A DNA stretch of 64,000 bases, from contig NZ_CP109592.1 in assembly GCF_036250675.1 (NCBI RefSeq), positions 3,534,001-3,598,000 on the forward strand, in the 5' to 3' direction. Under the pieces are notes generated by a model that was not told the DNA's origin, made no database searches, and saw only the letters and a list, made by a program, of their open reading frames with translations. Made by a program: the position numbers and the translations under genes. Source of the DNA: Streptomyces sp. NBC_01689. GTDB taxonomy: Bacteria > Actinomycetota > Actinomycetes > Streptomycetales > Streptomycetaceae. Of the stretch, positions 59,867 to 64,000 are shown piece after piece. Numbering within the stretch: position 1 is the stretch's first letter; each line of letters opens with the position of its first letter.

Positions 59867-59886
59867 GGCGTGGGTCAGCTCCCGGC

Positions 59887-60054
59887 TCAGTGGGCGGAGG
59901 TGTGGCGCCGACGGGCGGTGCGCTCGCGGACCGCGAAGACGGTCAGCCAGACGCCGATGACGGCGGCGGCGACGAGGGAGACGGGCAGCGGGGCATGGGC
60001 CACGGAGCCCATGACGACGCCCATCAGCAGGAGTGCGGCGACGAGGAACAGCAT
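59887..60054 (-). CDS. Small membrane protein, 55 aa
   Basis: This short gene has GAGAGG seven bases before the ATG. It encodes two membrane helices, MLFLVAALLLMGVVMGS and SLVAAAVIGVWLTVFAV, ending in the basic tail RERTARRRHTSAH. It is too short for confident family assignment. It is the first gene of a unit with the DUF4190-like gene and is divergent from the FabR-like regulator, separated by repeated operator-like sites. Control by that regulator is inferred. Confidence 0.7.
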   Translation of the reverse strand: MLFLVAALLLMGVVMGSVAHAPLPVSLVAAAVIGVWLTVFAVRERTARRRHTSAH

Positions 60055-60140
60055 GTGAGTGCCTCTCGTGAGTCTCTGGGTCCGGTCCCCGCGGTCCCGC
60101 CTCGACGGTGAGGCCCGGGTGTTTCGGGGACCTGACGTTC

Positions 60141-60229
60141 CAGTGAACGTTTGTGGTAACAGTTGTTCACTGACTATGAAGTCTAGCGCGTCGCCCGGCT
60201 TTCCAATTACGGAGAACAGTTGTTAACTG
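60141..60229. promoter_or_regulatory. Paired operator-like sites upstream of FabR-like regulator
   Basis: AACAGTTGTTCACTG (60158-60172) and AACAGTTGTTAACTG (60215-60229) differ at one base and have the same orientation, 57 bp apart. The first is also the right half of an inverted repeat CAGTGAAC-N16-GTTCACTG (60141-60172). The second ends six bases before the regulator's ATG. The pattern suggests autorepression and control of the divergent membrane genes. Confidence 0.6.
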
Positions 60230-60235
60230 CATGGC

Positions 60236-60862
60236 ATGGGTCACACGCTCGGCATCCGGCAGGCACAGAAGCAGAAGACGCGACAGGCGCTCCTGGACGC
60301 GGCGTTGGAGCTGCTGGAGGAACAGAGCCTGAGCAGCCTGGGCCTGCGTGAGGTCACCCGCGCCGTGGGCGTGGCCCCGACCGCCTTCTACCGGCATTTC
60401 CACTCGACGGCGGATCTCGGGGTGGCGCTGGTCGAGGAGGCCCTGGGCAGCCTGCATCCGATGATCGGGGACACCGTGTCGGCCGCCGGTGACAGCGGTG
60501 AACGCATCGGGCGCGCCGTCGAACTGATCGCCCGTCATGTCGAGACCCATCCCGCCCACGTCCGCTTCATCGCCCGCGAGCGGCACGGCGGCGTCCAGCC
60601 GGTGCGGCAGGCGATCAGTGACCAGCTGTCCAGGTTCGCCGAGGAGGTGCGGGGAGAGCTGGCCAAGCACCCGGAGTCGCGGGGGTGGAGCGACGACGAC
60701 CTGCTGATGCTGGCGGGTCTGTACGTCGACCAGATGCTGATGACGGCCTCGCTCTACCTGGAGGCGCTGGAGGCGCCGGAGGAGGAACGCGAGCGGGTGG
60801 CCCGGGTCGCGGCCCGCCGGATGCGGCTGATCGCCATCGGCCGCCGCAACTGGCTGGGCTGA
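60236..60862 (+). CDS. FabR-like TetR-family regulator
   Basis: This 208-aa regulator resembles E. coli FabR rather than drug-type TetR proteins: IRQAQKQKTRQALLDAALEL, LGLREVTRAVGVAPTAFYRH, then FHSTADLGVALVEEAL, and later HVRFIARERHGGVQPVRQAI. FabR and its actinobacterial relatives control membrane lipid genes in response to acyl chain composition; that role here is inference. No ribosome site precedes the ATG, and an operator-like site ends six bases upstream, so the message may be leaderless. A 22-bp tandem repeat and hairpin follow the gene. Confidence 0.84.
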   Translation: MGHTLGIRQAQKQKTRQALLDAALELLEEQSLSSLGLREVTRAVGVAPTAFYRHFHSTADLGVALVEEALGSLHPMIGDTVSAAGDSGERIGRAVELIARHVETHPAHVRFIARERHGGVQPVRQAISDQLSRFAEEVRGELAKHPESRGWSDDDLLMLAGLYVDQMLMTASLYLEALEAPEEERERVARVAARRMRLIAIGRRNWLG

Positions 60863-60869
60863 CGCCCTG

Positions 60870-60979
60870 GACCGGCAACGGGCCCGGGGCGGACCGGCAA
60901 CGGGCCCGGGGCGGACCGGCAACGGGCCCGGGGCGGACCGGCAACGGGCCCGGGGCGGACCGGCAACGGGCCCGGGGCG
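60870..60979. repeat. Five perfect tandem copies of a 22-bp unit
   Basis: The unit begins GACCGGCAACGGGCCCGGGG and repeats five times without a mismatch at 60870, 60892, 60914, 60936 and 60958. Each copy contains the palindrome CGGGCCCG. The array starts 8 bases after the FabR-like gene stop. Perfect identity implies recent expansion or homogenisation. Confidence 0.95.
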
Positions 60980-61004
60980 GCACGCCCGTTCACCGGGCGT
61001 GCCG
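60978..61004. terminator. Convergent terminator after tandem repeat
   Basis: An 11-bp perfect stem (60978-60988 with 60994-61004, loop TTCAC) lies at the end of the tandem array between the FabR-like gene and the thioesterase-like gene. Confidence 0.7.
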
Positions 61005-61050
61005 CCCGGACCCCTCGAACACGCCCCGCCCGAGGGGCCGCGGCCGTCCG

Positions 61051-61911
61051 CTAGCCGAGCCTGACCCTCGCGAGCTGCCGGGACTGCGCGACCAGGCGGT
61101 CCGCGCTGTCCCACACCTCCGCGTCCTCCTCCAGGAAGCCGCCGGCCAGGTTCCGCGTGGTGATGGAGACGCGCAGCGGGCCGGGCGCGGGCCGGCAGCG
61201 CACGTGCACCGTGAGCTCGACCGTCGGCACCCAGCCCGACAGTCCGATCTCGAAGGCGGTCGGCGGCAGCGCGTCGACCGCGAGGAGCAGCGAGAGCGGG
61301 TCGGCGTCGCGGCCGTCGGCCAGCCCGAACCAGGCCCGCATCTCGCCCCGGCCGGACGGCGCCCCGAGGGCCCATCCCAGCGTCGCGGGGTCGAGCTTGA
61401 GCATCAGCCGCTCGGTGATGGCGGAGCTGCCGTCGATGGGGGCCGGGCCGTCCTCGGGTCCGAAGCAGTGCTCCATCGGCGGGATCGCGGGCGGCGTCGC
61501 CGTGGTGCGGACGTCGTCGGGCAGGGCGCCCAGATCGCCGTAGGAGGCGAGCACGCGGATGCGTTCGACCTCCCGGCCCTCGTCGTCGTACTGGAAGAGC
61601 GAGGCCTGGCCGGTCGACAGGGTGCGGCCGGCGCGGACGACCTCGGTGCGGACGACCGCGGGTCCCGGCTGGGAGGCGGTCAGATAGTGCGCCGAGACGG
61701 TGAACGGGTCGTCGTGCGGCAGGGCGTCCGCGAGGGCGCGGCCCAGGACGGCCAGCAGGTACCCGCCGTTGACGGCGCTGATGATCGTCCATCCGGGGGA
61801 CAGATCGACGTCGTAGACGCCGGGTGCACGCGGGGTGACCGCGGTGTCGCGGTCGAACTCACTGTCGCCGATCGTGGCTCGCACGGCCTGTGCCGAGGCT
61901 GCTTCTGACAT
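61051..61911 (-). CDS. Thioesterase-like (double hotdog) acyl-CoA protein
   Basis: This 286-aa protein has two hotdog-like halves, as in acyl-CoA thioesterase II-type proteins. The first half has WTIISAVNGGYLLAVLGRAL and FTVSAHYLTASQPGPAVV; the second has PTVELTVHVRCRPAPGPLRV and TRNLAGGFLEEDAEVWD. It probably hydrolyses or binds acyl-CoA esters. The ATG at 61911 lacks a strong ribosome site. Its nearness to a FabR-like regulator is suggestive but the two converge, so co-regulation is not implied. Confidence 0.8.
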   Translation of the reverse strand: MSEAASAQAVRATIGDSEFDRDTAVTPRAPGVYDVDLSPGWTIISAVNGGYLLAVLGRALADALPHDDPFTVSAHYLTASQPGPAVVRTEVVRAGRTLSTGQASLFQYDDEGREVERIRVLASYGDLGALPDDVRTTATPPAIPPMEHCFGPEDGPAPIDGSSAITERLMLKLDPATLGWALGAPSGRGEMRAWFGLADGRDADPLSLLLAVDALPPTAFEIGLSGWVPTVELTVHVRCRPAPGPLRVSITTRNLAGGFLEEDAEVWDSADRLVAQSRQLARVRLG

Positions 61912-62028
61912 GCCTGAACGGTACAACAGGGCATTACTAAGCGGTAGCTTTTGCTGTTTCGACCATGTCACACGCCCCACCCAGGGTGAGATTCAGGCAA
62001 TTTCTTGGTAAGTGTCCGCCACTCGTCC

Positions 62029-63381
62029 GTGACCAACGGCTTCGGAACCCCCTCTTCAGGGACATACAACCCGATGCAGCCGCCGAGCCCGATCCAGCCC
62101 GTCACGCCCGTCACGCCCGTCTTGGCCGTCACAGGAAGAGCCGCACAGACCGTGAACCTCACCGGAACGTCGTTCCTCCTCACCGCGATCGCCCTGGTCG
62201 TGGTCGCCCTCGCCCTCCCCCTCGTCCTGTGGTCGCGCGTCCCCGGCCCCGCCTTCCTGCGCAGCACGGCCCGCATGCTGATGCTGCTGTTCGCCCAGGG
62301 CACCGCCGTCACCCTCGTCTTCGTGCTCGTGAACAACGCCAACAGCCTCTACGACAACTGGTCCGACCTCCTCGGCACGGGCAACCACGTGCAGGCGGCC
62401 GCCGACCTGGGCGCCGACGGCACCGGCGGTATCTCGGTGCGGGACCTGCCCAGGATCCGCCAGACGTTCACGGCGGCGGACGGCCCCGCCATGCACCGGG
62501 CGGGCGGGGTGCGCGTCACCCAGCTGCACGGCCAGGTGTCGGGGGTGAACGCCGAGGTCTACGTCTGGCTGCCGCCGCAGTACGACGAGCCCGCGTACCG
62601 CGACCGCAGGTTCCCCGTCGTCGAACTCCTGCCCGGCTATCCGGGCTCGGCCAAGGCCTGGTTCGGCTCACTGAAGGTCCACGAACAACTGCTGCCGCTG
62701 ATGCGGGACGGGCGGGTCGCGCCCTTCATCCTGGTGGCGCCGCGGACGACCCTGCTGGCCAAGGCCGACACCGGCTGCGCGAACGTCCCCGGCAGGGTGA
62801 ACGCCGACACCTGGCTCAGCATCGACGTGCCGAAGATGGTGACGGACAACTTCCGCGCCGAGGCCGCGCCGGACGGCTGGGGCGTCGCCGGCTACTCGGC
62901 CGGGGCGCACTGCGCGACCAAGCTCGCCGTCGCCCACCCCGACCGCTACCGGGCGGCGGTCAGCATGTCCGGGTACAACGACCCGATCGGCGAACGCGAC
63001 TCGCTGCCCGCGCACGACGCGGGTCTGCGCCGCCGCAACAACCCCCTCCTGCTGCTGCGCGCCCACCGCGTCCCGCCCCGCGTCGCGCTCTACTACTCGG
63101 GCGAGGTGCACGACGGCTACGAGGCGGGTGCCGCGCTCCGGCGGATCGCGAAACCGCCGACCACCGTGGAGGTGGTACTGCTGCCGCGCAGCGCCGGAGG
63201 CCACAACATGGCCCTGTGGCGCCCGCAGGTGACCGAGGTCTTCCGCTGGCTGACCCGGCAGATCGACCCCGGCGTCCGGGCTAAGGGGTCTCCGCCTCCG
63301 TCGCCGTCGAACGGCGGTTCCAGGCGCGCGGAGCTCGCCAGTGGTACCGCATCGCGAGAAGCCGCAGCACGAAGGCCGTGA
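62029..63381 (+). CDS. Membrane-anchored esterase, antigen 85/esterase D-like
   Basis: This ~450-aa protein has two N-terminal membrane helices (SFLLTAIALVVVALALPLVL and RMLMLLFAQGTAVTLVFVLV) and an extracytoplasmic alpha/beta esterase domain. The domain shows FPVVELLPGYPGSAKAWFGS, the nucleophile Ser in GVAGYSAGAHCATKLA near residue 295 and the His in SAGGHNMALWRPQ near residue 395. It may act on acyl esters such as trehalose- or lipid-linked ones. GTG 62029 and ATG 62074 are possible starts; TAAGTGT just upstream of 62029 suggests a near-leaderless message. The last ~100 bases overlap the converging channel gene. Confidence 0.8.
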   Translation: MTNGFGTPSSGTYNPMQPPSPIQPVTPVTPVLAVTGRAAQTVNLTGTSFLLTAIALVVVALALPLVLWSRVPGPAFLRSTARMLMLLFAQGTAVTLVFVLVNNANSLYDNWSDLLGTGNHVQAAADLGADGTGGISVRDLPRIRQTFTAADGPAMHRAGGVRVTQLHGQVSGVNAEVYVWLPPQYDEPAYRDRRFPVVELLPGYPGSAKAWFGSLKVHEQLLPLMRDGRVAPFILVAPRTTLLAKADTGCANVPGRVNADTWLSIDVPKMVTDNFRAEAAPDGWGVAGYSAGAHCATKLAVAHPDRYRAAVSMSGYNDPIGERDSLPAHDAGLRRRNNPLLLLRAHRVPPRVALYYSGEVHDGYEAGAALRRIAKPPTTVEVVLLPRSAGGHNMALWRPQVTEVFRWLTRQIDPGVRAKGSPPPSPSNGGSRRAELASGTASREAAARRP

Positions 63382-63946
63382 CCACCGCGAGCCCGCTGGT
63401 GAAGGGGGTCAGCGCGTCGTAGCGGATGCACAGGGCGACCATGGTGGCGCCCACGATGGCGGGGACCGCGTAGAGATCGCGGTCCCAGCGCAGCAGCGAG
63501 GGCACCTCGTTGGCGAGCACGTCACGCAGCACACCGCCGCCGACCGCGGTGGCCAGCCCGAGGGCGGCGGACGAGGTCAGGCCGAGACCGTACTCGTACG
63601 CCTTCGTCGTGCCCGCGACGCAGAACAGACCGAGTCCGGCCGCGTCGAACACGTTCACCGCGACCTGGATGCGCTCCACCTCGGGGTGCAGGAAGAAGAC
63701 CAGCAGCGCGGCCAGCAGCGGGGTGAGGAAGTAGCCGAGGTCGGTGAACGCGGCCGGCGGCACGGCTCCGATGACGACGTCGCGCAACAGCCCTCCGCCC
63801 AGCGCGGTGACCTCGGCGAGGACGGCGATGCCGAACACGTCGAAGTTCTTGCGTACGGCCAGCAGGGCACCCGAGATCGCGAAGACGAAGATGCCGATCA
63901 GGTCGAGCGTGTGCTGGACGGAGGGACTGAAAAGTTGCTGAAGCAC
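63281..63946 (-). CDS. TRIC/UPF0126-family cation channel-like protein
   Basis: This 221-aa membrane protein has the duplicated three-helix unit of the bacterial TRIC (formerly UPF0126) family. Each half has a glycine motif: EVTALGGGLLRDVVIG near residue 45 and LATAVGGGVLRDVLANE near residue 130. There are about seven helices. Bacterial relatives form potassium-permeable channels. The GTG start is almost directly behind AGGGG, and TAAGAAT lies six bases upstream, so the message may be leaderless. Its final 101 bases overlap the esterase gene on the other strand. Confidence 0.88.
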   Translation of the reverse strand: MLQQLFSPSVQHTLDLIGIFVFAISGALLAVRKNFDVFGIAVLAEVTALGGGLLRDVVIGAVPPAAFTDLGYFLTPLLAALLVFFLHPEVERIQVAVNVFDAAGLGLFCVAGTTKAYEYGLGLTSSAALGLATAVGGGVLRDVLANEVPSLLRWDRDLYAVPAIVGATMVALCIRYDALTPFTSGLAVVTAFVLRLLAMRYHWRAPRAWNRRSTATEAETP

Positions 63947-64000
63947 CCCTACATTCTTACCTGCCGCAGGGACTGCACCTTACAAAGAAAGGCCTAAACA

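Noticed and set aside
60870..60979. CRISPR array
   Set aside because: The 22-bp units abut directly with no spacers, and no cas genes are present.

Overview
This window is a high-GC actinobacterial chromosome segment, almost certainly Streptomyces. The evidence is the very strong G/C bias at third codon positions, frequent GTG starts, Tat and lipoprotein signals, large LuxR-type (LAL) regulators, two GGDEF/EAL proteins and a gene order typical of the Streptomyces core chromosome. I see no prophage, IS element, CRISPR array, tRNA or rRNA gene, and no antibiotic biosynthetic cluster. The content is mainly housekeeping metabolism with a few accessory, regulatory and repeat features.

Layout. 0-4 kb: a partial secreted protein, a secreted GH30 glycosidase with a ricin-type lectin domain, then citramalate synthase (cimA) behind a terminator-like leader. 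4-10 kb: a nitrogen block on the minus strand (UreA-UreB fusion, UreC, agmatine deiminase, TetR regulator), divergent from an NCS1 permease. 10-13 kb: ilvE and leuB. 13-20 kb: a Tat-exported phosphoesterase, a 42-aa protein, an AAC(2')-like acetyltransferase, and proline catabolism (pruA plus proline dehydrogenase) with a divergent PucR-type regulator. 20-25.6 kb: a TetR/MFS efflux pair and a LAL regulator. 25.7-31.5 kb: serA and ilvB-ilvN-ilvC, with a clear ilv leader peptide and attenuator. 31.5-34.5 kb: a membrane GGDEF protein with a degenerate EAL domain. 35-42 kb: a 2-hydroxyacid dehydrogenase, an aldo/keto reductase, a lipoprotein sugar dehydrogenase, a DUF6191-like protein, a second LAL regulator and a conserved small protein. 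42-48 kb: a membrane protein, a GNAT enzyme and gatC-gatA-small membrane gene-gatB. 48-54 kb: an RmdB-like GGDEF/EAL protein, ligA and a MetE-like protein. 54-64 kb: SDR, LOG protein, DUF427 protein, hydrolase, mnmA, Tat amidase, cysteine desulfurase, two small membrane proteins, a FabR-like TetR regulator, a thioesterase-like protein, an esterase and a TRIC-type channel.

How the genes fit together. cimA, ilvB, ilvN, ilvC, ilvE and leuB supply branched-chain amino acids; ilvB (clearly) and cimA (probably) have attenuator-type leaders. pruA and the proline dehydrogenase oxidise proline to glutamate next to a PucR-type regulator. The urease subunits, agmatine deiminase and NCS1 permease form a nitrogen-scavenging neighbourhood. 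gatCAB makes Gln-tRNA(Gln) and/or Asn-tRNA(Asn). A cysteine desulfurase probably feeds sulfur to MnmA for tRNA thiolation. Two membrane c-di-GMP proteins with opposite domain degeneration lie 13 kb apart.

I found no convincing new multi-gene system. The most interesting items are the urease alpha subunit lacking the flap cysteine, the degenerate EAL domain, paired operator-like repeats in several divergent promoters, and a recurring theme of GC-rich short-repeat expansions: coding ones in four proteins and a perfect 22-bp x 5 intergenic repeat.
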